Source: Alteribacillus sp. YIM 98480 (GTDB taxonomy: Bacteria > Bacillota > Bacilli > Bacillales > Marinococcaceae). Taken from it: a DNA stretch of 40,014 bases. The notes beneath the pieces were generated by a model. It had not been told where the DNA came from. It did not search any database and was given only the letters and a program-made list of their open reading frames with translations. Of this stretch, positions 16,430 through 23,316 are shown in pieces (within the stretch, counting starts at the first letter, position 1; the number at the start of each line of letters is the position of its first letter). Location of the stretch: the NCBI RefSeq assembly GCF_009765375.1, contig NZ_VTOK01000026.1:1-40014 (forward strand), in the 5' to 3' direction. The position numbers were made by a program, and so were the translations under genes.

Positions 16430-16738
16430 TCACATCCATTTTTCGCCCCAACCTTGAATTGATTCAATAACAGGAGCCAAGTCTTTTCCTTTTTGGGTCA
16501 GACTATATTCAATACGTACTGGCTTTTCAGGGAAAACAGTGCGTTCTACAATATTGTTTTCCTCTAATTCCTTTATGCGTTCTGTTAATATTCTATCGCT
16601 CATTTCAGGAATTTGTGCTTTTATATCCTTAAATCGTTTAGGTCCGCCTAATAGCACGCGAATGATGAGGCCAGTCCATTTTTTACCAAGCAGTTCGACA
16701 GCTGCTTCGTATTTGGGACACATCTTTGTATAATCCAT
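16430..16738 (-). CDS. HxlR-family redox/quinone-sensing repressor (YodB/CatR-like)
   Basis: A 102-residue HxlR-family winged-helix regulator. It has a single N-terminal cysteine (Cys7 in MDYTKMCPKYEAA), the position of the sensing Cys6/Cys7 of B. subtilis YodB and CatR, then LLGKKWTGLIIRVLLGGPKRF, given here in part, and the recognition region MSDRILTERIKELEE. In YodB-type repressors, quinones or diamide modify this cysteine and release DNA. Here it is divergent from a WrbA quinone reductase whose -35 box overlaps a TACT-N7-AGTA site, the known YodB operator. GAGGTGAGG precedes the ATG. Only one cysteine is present, so intermolecular disulfide or thiol alkylation are the likely switches. Confidence 0.88.
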   Translation of the reverse strand: MDYTKMCPKYEAAVELLGKKWTGLIIRVLLGGPKRFKDIKAQIPEMSDRILTERIKELEENNIVERTVFPEKPVRIEYSLTQKGKDLAPVIESIQGWGEKWM

Positions 16739-16780
16739 TATCCTCACCTCTTTATTGTATTATTCTAACACATATTGAAT

Positions 16781-16806
16781 GTTTGTCGTAATAGAAAGTA
16801 GGGTAG
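16781..16806 (+). promoter_or_regulatory. Possible sigma-B promoter for wrbA
   Basis: GTTTGT (16781-16786), 14 bp, GGGTAG (16801-16806). It matches the sigma-B pattern at most but not all positions and points towards wrbA, upstream of the sigma-A promoter. Confidence 0.35.
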
Positions 16807-16817
16807 CATAAATATAG

Positions 16818-16849
16818 TACTTGACAAAAGTAAGTGAAAAAATTAGTAT
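16818..16849 (+). promoter_or_regulatory. wrbA promoter with YodB-type operator
   Basis: TTGACA (16821-16826), 17 bp, TAGTAT (16844-16849) is a good sigma-A promoter. A TACT-N7-AGTA inverted repeat (16818-16832) covers the -35 box, so the neighbouring HxlR protein would block RNA polymerase there. Confidence 0.75.
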
Positions 16850-16892
16850 TTAGTATAGTTACTTTAAAAAAATAAGTTAATGAGGTGTTTGT

Positions 16893-17510
16893 ATGGCAAA
16901 GATTTTAATTCCATATTATAGTGCTTATGGACATATTTTTGAAATGGCGAAAAAAGTAGCGGAGGGCGCAGAGCAAACTGGAGCAGAAGTGAAAATAGTA
17001 AAAGTTCCTGAATTTGAAGCAGCGCGTCAAGCTATGTCAGGCCAAGATCCTTATGTTCAAGCACAGGATGCTCAAGAAAATATCCCCGAAGCGACCCATG
17101 ATGATTTAAAGTGGGCAGACGGTATTATTTGGGGTGTCCCAACCCGTTATGGAACGATGCCCGCCCAAATGAAACAATTTCTTGATACAGCTGGGGCGTT
17201 ATGGATGAATGGCGAGCTTGAAGGAAAAGCAACAGCAGTCTTTACAAGTACCGGTTCTATTCATGGAGGACAAGAGGCAACAGCTCTTACTACTTTAGTA
17301 CCGCTTCTTCATTTCGGTCTTATATATGTTGGACTTCCTTATGGAGAAAACCAAGAAATGCTCACGACAGACGGCATTGGCGGTTCTCCATATGGCGCTT
17401 CGACAGTTGCCGGACCGGATGGATCAAACCAGCCGGATGAGAGAGAATTTACTATGGCAGGACGTCTTGGTGCACGTGTAGCAAACGTTGCAAGTAAACT
17501 TAGTCAATAA
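16893..17510 (+). CDS. wrbA: WrbA-type NAD(P)H:quinone oxidoreductase
   Basis: A 205-residue flavodoxin-like enzyme that reduces quinones by two electrons, avoiding semiquinone radicals. FMN-binding features are the YYSAYGHIFEMA loop (residues 8-19), the WGVPTRYGTMPAQMKQFLD segment around 80-98, and FTSTGSIHGGQEAT around 117-130; the end follows the family pattern GRLGARVANVA. GAGGTG stands 9 nt before the ATG. It is the apparent target of the divergent HxlR-type repressor and is followed by a strong terminator, so it forms a one-gene quinone-detoxification unit. Confidence 0.93.
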   Translation: MAKILIPYYSAYGHIFEMAKKVAEGAEQTGAEVKIVKVPEFEAARQAMSGQDPYVQAQDAQENIPEATHDDLKWADGIIWGVPTRYGTMPAQMKQFLDTAGALWMNGELEGKATAVFTSTGSIHGGQEATALTTLVPLLHFGLIYVGLPYGENQEMLTTDGIGGSPYGASTVAGPDGSNQPDEREFTMAGRLGARVANVASKLSQ

Positions 17511-17520
17511 GAGAAATATA

Positions 17521-17568
17521 AAAAAACCCGCTTCTAGGATGGTCTCTACTACCTAGAAGCGGTTTTTT
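17521..17568. terminator. Terminator after wrbA
   Basis: AACCCGCTTCTAGG against CCTAGAAGCGGTT with A- and T-runs on the two sides, so it also works for the convergent hydrolase gene. Confidence 0.92.
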
Positions 17569-17621
17569 CATTTTATACGTTGTTTAGATCGTTTAGCACC
17601 AGCTGTATAGTCTTTATTTTT

Positions 17622-18209
17622 TTATTTTGCAAAGACATGGTTTCCAATGACAGAAGTTGTTTCTCTCGTGGCGATCCAATGGTTAGAAGCGATAGTGGGA
17701 TTATAGAAGAAAAGGGAACCGCTGCCTTGTCCTTCAAAAGCTAGCGCTTCTCTAACCGCTTTTTTAGATTCCTCATCTGCAGGCTGGTGGATTGATCCAT
17801 CTGAAACCGGGCTGAATGAAGGGCTGCCTGTCGGTGATACTTCATATATAACTTCCTTAATACTGTCTGGAAATTCATCACTTTTTACCCGATTTAATAC
17901 TACTGTAGCTACGGCTACTTTTCCTGCATACGATTCACCCTCGGCTTCTGCACTTACAATTCTCTCTAGTAAATCCCTTTCATGAGGAGAAATACCTTCT
18001 GGGATTTGCAAATATTCTCCTTCATTTACATGCAAAGTGTCTTTTTCATTCACTTCTTTTAGTTCTATGACAGAAACCCCGTGCTCCATTCCGATAGACC
18101 AAAGAGTTTCACCACTTTTAACTGTATATGCTTCAGAAACTTCAGCTGCTAAACTGAATGAAATTAAAGCAGCAAAAGCAGCACCTGCTATTTTTAACTG
18201 TTTAAACAC
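17622..18209 (-). CDS. LysM and SleB/CwlJ-type cell wall hydrolase
   Basis: A 195-residue exported protein. Residues 1-27 are a signal peptide (hydrophobic core IAGAAFAALISFSLA). Residues 28-70 are a LysM peptidoglycan-binding repeat (YTVKSGETLWSIGMEHGVSV). Residues 78-195 are a Hydrolase_2 domain like SleB and CwlJ, with the catalytic-type Glu in ERIVSAEAEGE and the conserved GKVAVATVVLNRVKS helix. SleB-type enzymes are lytic transglycosylases of the spore cortex, but LysM-linked versions also act in vegetative wall turnover, so the stage of action is open. The start follows AGGAGGG by 8 nt. Confidence 0.87.
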   Translation of the reverse strand: MFKQLKIAGAAFAALISFSLAAEVSEAYTVKSGETLWSIGMEHGVSVIELKEVNEKDTLHVNEGEYLQIPEGISPHERDLLERIVSAEAEGESYAGKVAVATVVLNRVKSDEFPDSIKEVIYEVSPTGSPSFSPVSDGSIHQPADEESKKAVREALAFEGQGSGSLFFYNPTIASNHWIATRETTSVIGNHVFAK

Positions 18210-18334
18210 CCAAATTCCCTCCTAGTTGAATTTTTCACAACGTAAGAATACCAAGAGGGAGTAATGAATTGTTTAGGAAATAGAATCCAATTGCAATTAA
18301 GCTGAATAAAACCCCTATAGATCAAGGATTAATA

Positions 18335-18355
18335 GTAATATTAAAAAAATATTAC
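18335..18355. promoter_or_regulatory. AT-rich palindrome, possible operator
   Basis: A perfect inverted repeat, GTAATATT-5 nt-AATATTAC, with a further GTAATATATAC about 20 bp to the right. It lies between the divergent wall hydrolase and the RsbW-like gene. Confidence 0.4.
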
Positions 18356-18479
18356 AAATATTATAATGCTGTAATATATACTAATTGTTTGATATTATTA
18401 AAGTATTATGTAGATTATACACATATTTTCCATGAAAGATTTTGCACTCATCATCCAGAAAGGAAGGTTGAAGCTCAGA

Positions 18480-18890
18480 ATGAAGTATGATAACTATATT
18501 GTGAAAAAACCACAAGACTATCACGCAGCGAGAAAAAAGATTAAAAATTGGCTTCAACCTCTGGAAAGCGACCAACAATTTTTCTTTGAGGTTGCTGTTA
18601 ATGAAGCACTAAATAACACAGTTCACCATGGGAAAAACGAAGAAGAAATTTATGCAAGTATATCTTTTGAATCGGATGGAAAGAAACTAATTGTATCTAT
18701 TGAAGACCGTGGAAGCGGGTTGACGAATGAAGCGGAAACATTGTACAGGCAGGCTTCTGAGGAAGTGTTTAAAAGAACTGCTAACACCCTTAAAGAATCC
18801 GGACGCGGTTTAGCTATTATGAAAGAGTGCAGCGATAATATGATTTTAGAGGAAAACGGCCGCCGTGTAACGCTTATGAAGTATATTTAA
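18480..18890 (+). CDS. Stand-alone RsbW-like ATP-binding protein
   Basis: A 136-residue GHKL ATPase of the anti-sigma/serine kinase type. The N box is EVAVNEALNNTVHHG (about residues 43-57), the G1 box EDRGSGL near 84, and the G2 region SGRGLAIMKECSDNM near 115. RsbW and SpoIIAB proteins of this fold bind sigma factors or phosphorylate STAS-domain partners. No sigma factor or STAS gene adjoins it, so its partner is unknown; it could act on RsbV or another STAS protein, or on a phosphatase. The ATG at 18480 has AGGAAGG 12 nt upstream; the ATG at 18432 has none. The stop codon runs into a terminator. Confidence 0.83.
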   Translation: MKYDNYIVKKPQDYHAARKKIKNWLQPLESDQQFFFEVAVNEALNNTVHHGKNEEEIYASISFESDGKKLIVSIEDRGSGLTNEAETLYRQASEEVFKRTANTLKESGRGLAIMKECSDNMILEENGRRVTLMKYI

Positions 18891-18928
18891 AAGAGCAGCT
18901 GTTTATTTAATGGATGCAGCTGCTCTTT
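18889..18928. terminator. Bidirectional terminator
   Basis: AAGAGCAGCTG against CAGCTGCTCTT with A/T flanks, shared by the convergent RsbW-like and GerMN genes. Confidence 0.88.
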
Positions 18929-18941
18929 ATCATAACTCAGT

Positions 18942-19631
18942 TTATTCTATTGCTTCATAATCATCAGGGTTATCAGCAGAAATGGGTTCTGTACTGTCCA
19001 TATGACCGAATAAAGAAGATTCCTCTTCTCCCTCAATAAGAATTTTCGTTTCCTCATAACCAAACTGCTCCATAATTAAAGCAATTTGTTCAGTAATTGC
19101 CATTTCAGCACTTGATCCTGCATTAACATTCAACAAAGATTCCGAAAAAGAAACTTCTGCTGTACCGTCTTGCACCTCTACCGATTGAACCTGTACCTCT
19201 TCTCCTTCAAAAGGAGCAGCTAGTTCCTCGTGCTCTGGTCCATTTATCCATGCTTGAAGAGCGGCTGCCGGAATATCTTCTTCAGAGTCTGCTTCTACTT
19301 CTTGCTGCTCTTTATATGTTTCAAGCAGCTGCTCATCTGAAAAGTACAATGTTACCGTTTCAGTGATAGTTTCTTCTGAAGCATTTGTTTCTTCATTTTC
19401 ATTTACTTCTTCTGTTTCTTCTACCGTGGATTCATCCTTTTCGTCTTGGTTGTCTTCAACTGCCTCTTCCTGTTCTTCTTCCTCTTCTTCCTCTTCTTCC
19501 GATTCATCATTGTCTTCTTCGGTGCCGGCCCCCGTTTCTAACTCTTCTTCAGTTTCTTGTCCTTGTCCGCAAGCTGCAAGTACCCCAAAGCTTATTAGAG
19601 CGATAAGTACAAAGTATAATAGACGTTTCAT
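18942..19631 (-). CDS. Acidic lipoprotein with GerMN domain
   Basis: A 229-residue lipoprotein. The signal ends in the lipobox LAAC at residues 18-21. Residues 22-90 are an extreme acidic tract, with one run of ten Glu, before a GerMN domain (about residues 92-205: VTLYFSDEQLLETYK, AALQAWINGP, VQDGTAEVSFSESLLN, ITEQIALIMEQFG). GerMN domains occur in sporulation/germination proteins such as GerM and in anti-sigma exodomains, and probably bind wall components. The acidic tract suggests adaptation to salt or a spacer across the wall. RsiX nearby carries a similar C-terminal fold. A GGGG-containing site precedes the ATG. Confidence 0.84.
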   Translation of the reverse strand: MKRLLYFVLIALISFGVLAACGQGQETEEELETGAGTEEDNDESEEEEEEEEEQEEAVEDNQDEKDESTVEETEEVNENEETNASEETITETVTLYFSDEQLLETYKEQQEVEADSEEDIPAAALQAWINGPEHEELAAPFEGEEVQVQSVEVQDGTAEVSFSESLLNVNAGSSAEMAITEQIALIMEQFGYEETKILIEGEEESSLFGHMDSTEPISADNPDDYEAIE

Positions 19632-19798
19632 GATTTGCCCCTTTCTATTGAATCAGTCTACCTTGATAGTCGCTATGTAGAAAAAAACAGTTACAAAAAG
19701 TGTAGAAAAAGTAGAAAAAGTTGTCAAAGGGCTTTCTTCCTCTATCTTTCTTACTTCCAATAAGAATATAAAAAATAAAATTTTTCTGAAAAATACCG

Positions 19799-19827
19799 TT
19801 GACGAAAACAAATATCTGTTATATAAT
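19799..19827 (+). promoter_or_regulatory. Sigma-A promoter of the BH0509-like gene
   Basis: TTGACG (19799-19804), 17 bp, TATAAT (19822-19827), about 47 bp ahead of the start codon. Confidence 0.85.
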
Positions 19828-19874
19828 ACATTTAAATTATTAAACTGTAGTAATACAGAAAGGGTGCATTGGAA

Positions 19875-20018
19875 ATGAAAAGAAGAGAGCGGAAAAATAT
19901 GGTGTCATTTATTTCAAAAGTAAAGGGAACGGAAGAAAAATACTTATCTGCAATGACTGATGAAGATATTGAACACATTTATGAACAAACGTATTTAAAA
20001 CATGAAACAACTGAATAA
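19875..20018 (+). CDS. BH0509-family small protein
   Basis: A 47-residue protein reading MKRRERKNMVSFISKVKG, then a predicted helix TDEDIEHIYEQTY. This layout (basic RKNM start, KG turn, MTDE-x-IE-x-Y helix) is that of the BH0509 family of tiny Bacillaceae proteins as I remember it; function unknown. A near-consensus promoter, an AAAGGGTG ribosome site and a terminator surround it, so expression is likely to be strong and monocistronic. Confidence 0.8.
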   Translation: MKRRERKNMVSFISKVKGTEEKYLSAMTDEDIEHIYEQTYLKHETTE

Positions 20019-20048
20019 TGAAAATAAACAGCTCTGAAATTGTTTTTT

Positions 20049-20099
20049 AATAAAGACGCCTCCAAAAGGTATTAAACTTTTAGGGGTGTCTTTATTTTT
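20049..20099 (+). terminator. Terminator of the BH0509-like gene
   Basis: AATAAAGAC against GTCTTTATT, with inner AAAG/CTTT pairing and a T-run. Confidence 0.85.
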
Positions 20100-20102
20100 G
20101 TG

Positions 20103-20160
20103 TACTTTAGTAAAAACAGGATTAGCAAACTCTAGTTTTCGCAGTGGAGAACACGATTTT
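20103..20160 (+). repeat. Dispersed repeat, partial copy E
   Basis: It begins TACTTTAGTAAA and keeps CTAGTTTTCGCAGTGGAG in place of the central block. It is only a weak match to copies A and B and is listed as a decayed or truncated member. Confidence 0.3.
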
Positions 20161-20216
20161 TTTTACTCTTTTTACATAAATTCATATATTTTTTTGAAGG
20201 AAGATGTATTAAAAAA

Positions 20217-20225
20217 TGATATAAT
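20217..20225 (+). promoter_or_regulatory. Extended -10 promoter of the 31-residue gene
   Basis: TGATATAAT, an extended -10 (TG-N-TATAAT), 28 bp ahead of the ATG. No good -35 stands at 17 bp, as is common for this type. Confidence 0.55.
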
Positions 20226-20253
20226 ACGGTGGTAATGATATGGCGGTGATAGG

Positions 20254-20349
20254 ATGAAAAAATTATCGAACAAAGGACTGCTGGCTTTTATAGTGACTCT
20301 TGTCATTTTGTATGGAGTACTATACTGGGTGTATGCGTTAATCTTTTAA
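20254..20349 (+). CDS. 31-residue membrane microprotein
   Basis: MKKLSNKG followed by one hydrophobic span to the C-terminus (LLAFIVTLVILYGVLYWVYA). GGCGGTGATAGG precedes the ATG and a terminator follows. Between a promoter and a terminator it makes a complete tiny gene. No family is recognised; single-span peptides of this kind often bind larger membrane proteins. Confidence 0.65.
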   Translation: MKKLSNKGLLAFIVTLVILYGVLYWVYALIF

Positions 20350-20358
20350 AATCTATGG

Positions 20359-20395
20359 AAAGCTCGACGGTTTCACCGTAAGGGCTTTTCTTTTT
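20359..20395 (+). terminator. Terminator after the 31-residue gene
   Basis: AAAGCTC and CGGT pair with ACCG and GGGCTTT, then a T-rich tail. Confidence 0.75.
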
Positions 20396-20443
20396 GCCTT
20401 ACATAGGGCTTCATACATTAATATTAAATTAGATCCGTGAATT

Positions 20444-20470
20444 TGTAACACATTCGAAAGAATGAACGAC
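20444..20470 (+). promoter_or_regulatory. Autoregulatory SigX promoter
   Basis: TGTAAC (20444-20449), 17 bp, CGAC (20467-20470). This equals the B. subtilis SigX consensus in both boxes and spacing and lies directly ahead of sigX. Confidence 0.8.
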
Positions 20471-20492
20471 TAAAAGTATGGGAGTGTTAATC

Positions 20493-21032
20493 GTGCAAGA
20501 TGAATTTGAACGGTTATATGAAAACTATCACCACTCTCTTTTTCAATATTTATTTTATATGGTTAGAGATAAAGAGGCAGCTGAAGAACTCGTTCAGGAA
20601 GTTTATATTAAAGTATTCCACTCCTTTCAGACATTTGAAGGGAAAAGCAGTGAAAAAACATGGCTGTATTCTATAGCACGTCACGTAGGAATTGACTGGA
20701 TTCGGAAGCAGAATCGAAAAAAGAGAAAATGGCTAGGGTTGATTGGGCCGCTTTCTAAAGAGGATATAAGGGATCCGTCTCCTTTACCGGATGAAATTGT
20801 TTCAACAAAAGATGAAGTAAAAATCGTGTATGAAGCAATGGAAGATTGTACTCCCGACCAGCGCCAAGTCCTAGTGCTTCGCTATGTCGAAGCACTTTCT
20901 ATAAAAGAAGCAGCTGAAATATTAGGCTGGTCTGAAAGTAAGGTCAAAACAACCCAGCACCGTGCTGTTAAAAAATTAAAAGATATTCTCGTACAAAATA
21001 AGGAAGTAACAGAAAGGAGGGCAGAACAGTGA
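20493..21032 (+). CDS. sigX: ECF sigma factor SigX
   Basis: A 179-residue extracytoplasmic-function sigma factor. Region 2 includes QYLFYMVRDKEAAEELVQEVY and FEGKSSEKTWLYSIARHV; region 4 includes LSIKEAAEILGWSESKVKTT (about residues 140-160). The FEGKSSEKTWL and SESKVKTTQHR motifs match my memory of B. subtilis SigX rather than SigW or SigM. SigX controls cell-envelope charge and responses to cationic peptides. I place the start at GTG 20493, which has GGGAGTG in front and begins MQDEFERLYENY; the ATG at 20478 overlaps that ribosome site. The stop overlaps rsiX, so the two are translationally coupled. Confidence 0.9.
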   Translation: MQDEFERLYENYHHSLFQYLFYMVRDKEAAEELVQEVYIKVFHSFQTFEGKSSEKTWLYSIARHVGIDWIRKQNRKKRKWLGLIGPLSKEDIRDPSPLPDEIVSTKDEVKIVYEAMEDCTPDQRQVLVLRYVEALSIKEAAEILGWSESKVKTTQHRAVKKLKDILVQNKEVTERRAEQ

Positions 21033-22336
21033 CAAAACGTTATTCTCGTTCATCGGATGAACAGATAAAACAAAAACTTCAACAATTACCGCAGATACGC
21101 GATAACCGGACAAAGGAAGAAGTATATCAAAATATAGTAAAGAAAACGGACAACCGCGCTAATAAAAGGCGGCCAAGGAAATGGGTTATTCCAACACTAA
21201 CAACTGCTGCAGCATTCCTATTGCTATTGGTTCTTTTACCTAATATGATATCCACTCCGAAGCAATTTACTGCCGATGAAGATTCAAATTCTATAGAGAA
21301 GCGCCAAGCCGGGGAAAACAGTACAGAAAACATCACGGAACAAGAAGAAGATGCGGATAATAATGTGGAAAAACCAGCACGCTCGGAACAGGAAGAAAGT
21401 GATATTACGATTTCCGAACAGGAAGAAGAGTCTGTTGAAGAGACACAAATACATGAAGAACCGGCAGTAGACGTTGAAGATGAGGATCCCATATATGACA
21501 ATTATGTTACTGCGTTGACAGAAAATGATATAGAGCAGGGAGAAAAAGCTGTAACGATTCCGCTTCAAGATGTCGAGACTTCCGTTATTGTTCCTTTAAC
21601 TTTTGTGATTAGTGAAAATCAGGAGGCGCTTGAAGCGTTTGAAGAATTAACGGAAGAATATACAGGTGAAGACGTTGGCTTAGATCCTTCTGCTCTCCAA
21701 CATATAGATTGGGATTATGCGGAAGAAGAGGAATCACCTTTAGAAGTAGAATTTGAAGAAGATCTATCGGAAGCAAGCAGCAACGAAAGTGAAATGATTG
21801 TGAGAAGTTTAGAAGAAAGTATGCGTTATTTAGGGGAAACCGAAGTTATTCTTGAGCAGAATGGTACCGAGGGTATTGAATTAGGAAACTATGGTGTTTT
21901 AGACCGCTATAAAATAGATCAGGAAAATCGGGGATATTATGTATATACAAATGAAAACAGGTCTTTTCTCGTTAGCGGCAGCGGAGCCAATATTTCTTCC
22001 ACGAATGAGAACGGTGAATTATTAACCTTTCATGAAACCCTGGAGCATATGAAATCTACGGGGGAAAATAGCAGTGTAGATGCTTCTATACCGGAAAATA
22101 TGACAATAGAAGGGGTACATGAAGAACAAGACCTTGCCCGAGTGATTTTTTCTAAGGACAGCCATCTTTCAGAGAACAACAATGGAAGATTAATGGTGGA
22201 AGCTGTCCTTTTTGCAGCGGCGGACTTTGGTTTTGAACGGGTATCCTTTGAAGGGGAGAATCTCGGAGAAGCACAAGGATATAAGCTAAATGCCCCGATA
22301 GATGTTCCAGTTGCTCCCAATCAAATCAAAAATTAA
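21029..22336 (+). CDS. rsiX: Anti-sigma-X factor
   Basis: A 435-residue single-span membrane protein that overlaps sigX by 4 bp and uses a GTG start. Residues 1-50 are the basic cytoplasmic sigma-binding region, WVIPTLTTAAAFLLLLVLLP (about 51-70) is the membrane span, residues 75-160 are a Glu-rich linker, and the rest is an exodomain with two GerMN-like halves, as in RsiX. It is longer than the B. subtilis protein (about 370 residues as I recall), mainly through the acidic linker. It should hold SigX at the membrane until an envelope signal frees it. No anti-anti-sigma or protease gene is nearby. Confidence 0.87.
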   Translation: MTKRYSRSSDEQIKQKLQQLPQIRDNRTKEEVYQNIVKKTDNRANKRRPRKWVIPTLTTAAAFLLLLVLLPNMISTPKQFTADEDSNSIEKRQAGENSTENITEQEEDADNNVEKPARSEQEESDITISEQEEESVEETQIHEEPAVDVEDEDPIYDNYVTALTENDIEQGEKAVTIPLQDVETSVIVPLTFVISENQEALEAFEELTEEYTGEDVGLDPSALQHIDWDYAEEEESPLEVEFEEDLSEASSNESEMIVRSLEESMRYLGETEVILEQNGTEGIELGNYGVLDRYKIDQENRGYYVYTNENRSFLVSGSGANISSTNENGELLTFHETLEHMKSTGENSSVDASIPENMTIEGVHEEQDLARVIFSKDSHLSENNNGRLMVEAVLFAAADFGFERVSFEGENLGEAQGYKLNAPIDVPVAPNQIKN

Positions 22337-22456
22337 GCAATAATATTATGGCAGATTACCGGCATTAGGATCTGGTGATAAGATGAGTTTATCTAATGAT
22401 TTAAGAACTTTATTATTGTATAATACAGCAAAAGGTATGTTGGAGGGTGAATCACC

Positions 22457-22717
22457 TTGGATTATAATGATCAAGTTAAAAATAGATTAAAACGAATTGA
22501 AGGACAAGTTCGCGGTGTTCTCAAAATGATGGATGAAGGGAAAGAGTGCCAGGATATTGTTAGTCAAATGTCGGCTGTAAGGAGCGCTCTAGATCGTACA
22601 ATCGGGGTTGTGGTTAGTGAAAATCTTGAACAGTGTGTCCGTCAACAAATAGAGCGAGGGGAAGACACGGAAGACACTATTAAAGAAGCGGTTAGTTTGT
22701 TAGTGAAAAGCAGGTAA
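22457..22717 (+). CDS. CsoR-family repressor, CstR-like persulfide type
   Basis: An 86-residue all-helical repressor of the CsoR/RcnR (DUF156) family. Copper-sensing members have a Cys-His-Cys triad; here the positions read Cys31, Asn56 and Cys60 (EGKECQDIVSQ and VSENLEQCV). That Cys-Asn-Cys pattern, and the spacing, match CstR and YrkD, which sense persulfides by linking the two cysteines. Copper sensing is therefore unlikely. The usual partners (rhodanese, TusA-like or persulfide dioxygenase genes) are not adjacent, so the target is elsewhere. It starts at TTG after GGAGGGTG. A terminator follows at 22755. Confidence 0.85.
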   Translation: MDYNDQVKNRLKRIEGQVRGVLKMMDEGKECQDIVSQMSAVRSALDRTIGVVVSENLEQCVRQQIERGEDTEDTIKEAVSLLVKSR

Positions 22718-22754
22718 AATTTGTGACATGAACAAAATTGCAGACGGTAGAATG

Positions 22755-22790
22755 GAACTGATCCTTTTTGAATAAAGGCAGTTCTATTTT
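22755..22790 (+). terminator. Terminator of the CstR-like gene
   Basis: GAACTG-AT-CCTTT pairs with AAAGG-CAGTTC, followed by a T-rich tail. Confidence 0.85.
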
Positions 22791-22900
22791 TGTCGAAAAA
22801 TTTTTCTTCCTCGATTCCTTGATTTTACAACATTCGCTAGAATATTCTGATATATTGATAATGAATGCTTGATTAGATTAAGGAAGAATAAGGTGATGTA

Positions 22901-23206
22901 ATGAATCAAGTCATTAAAAGAAAAAATGATATTAATGAAATGTTAAAAGCTTTTGATTCAATTGCTGATTACGATGAGTATGGACGGAAATATTATTTTG
23001 TGTTTCAAGATAAAAAACGCGGCGGCCAATGGACGTTAATGAAAACAGGAAATAAATGGTCCATTCATGGCAAAGGAAACGATTATTGTGATGCGGAAGA
23101 AATATTTTTAACTTCAGAGGAAGTGGTTCGTTTTATCTGGAAAAACCGATCAGCCGTCAACCAAAAACGAAAAATGCTTTATAAAAAGGAGCCTGTTAGA
23201 ACATAA
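22901..23206 (+). CDS. Hypothetical protein, 101 residues
   Basis: A basic, soluble protein: KRKNDINEMLKAFDSIADYD, then a beta-rich middle (YYFVFQDKKRGGQWTLMK, NKWSIHGKG) and a basic C-terminus (NQKRKMLYKKEP). AAGGTGATGTA precedes the ATG, and a hairpin terminator overlaps the stop. A 10-bp AGAATATTCT palindrome lies 50 bp upstream. I do not recognise the family, and neighbours give no hint. Confidence 0.68.
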   Translation: MNQVIKRKNDINEMLKAFDSIADYDEYGRKYYFVFQDKKRGGQWTLMKTGNKWSIHGKGNDYCDAEEIFLTSEEVVRFIWKNRSAVNQKRKMLYKKEPVRT

Positions 23207-23217
23207 AGGGCTCCTTA
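23185..23217 (+). terminator. Terminator overlapping the stop codon
   Basis: AAGGAGCC against GGCTCCTT around a 15-nt loop; a moderate T-rich tail follows. Confidence 0.7.
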
Positions 23218-23225
23218 CATTTTCT

Positions 23226-23313
23226 TATACTTTAGAAATATTTAATTTCGGTAAAGGATCAAAGTATAGCAAAGCTGTGACTTCTGCCCTTTGGACGTGG
23301 TGGAAACAAATTA
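23226..23313 (+). repeat. Dispersed repeat, copy C
   Basis: TATACTTTAGAAATATTTAA, CGGTAAAGGATCAAAGTATA and a GTGACTTCTGCC core follow the order of copies A and B; the right-hand hairpin is lost. Confidence 0.6.
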
Positions 23314-23316
23314 TAA

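Noticed and set aside
22457-22717. Copper-sensing CsoR
   Set aside because: The His of the copper site is Asn56, so the protein lacks the Cys-His-Cys triad.
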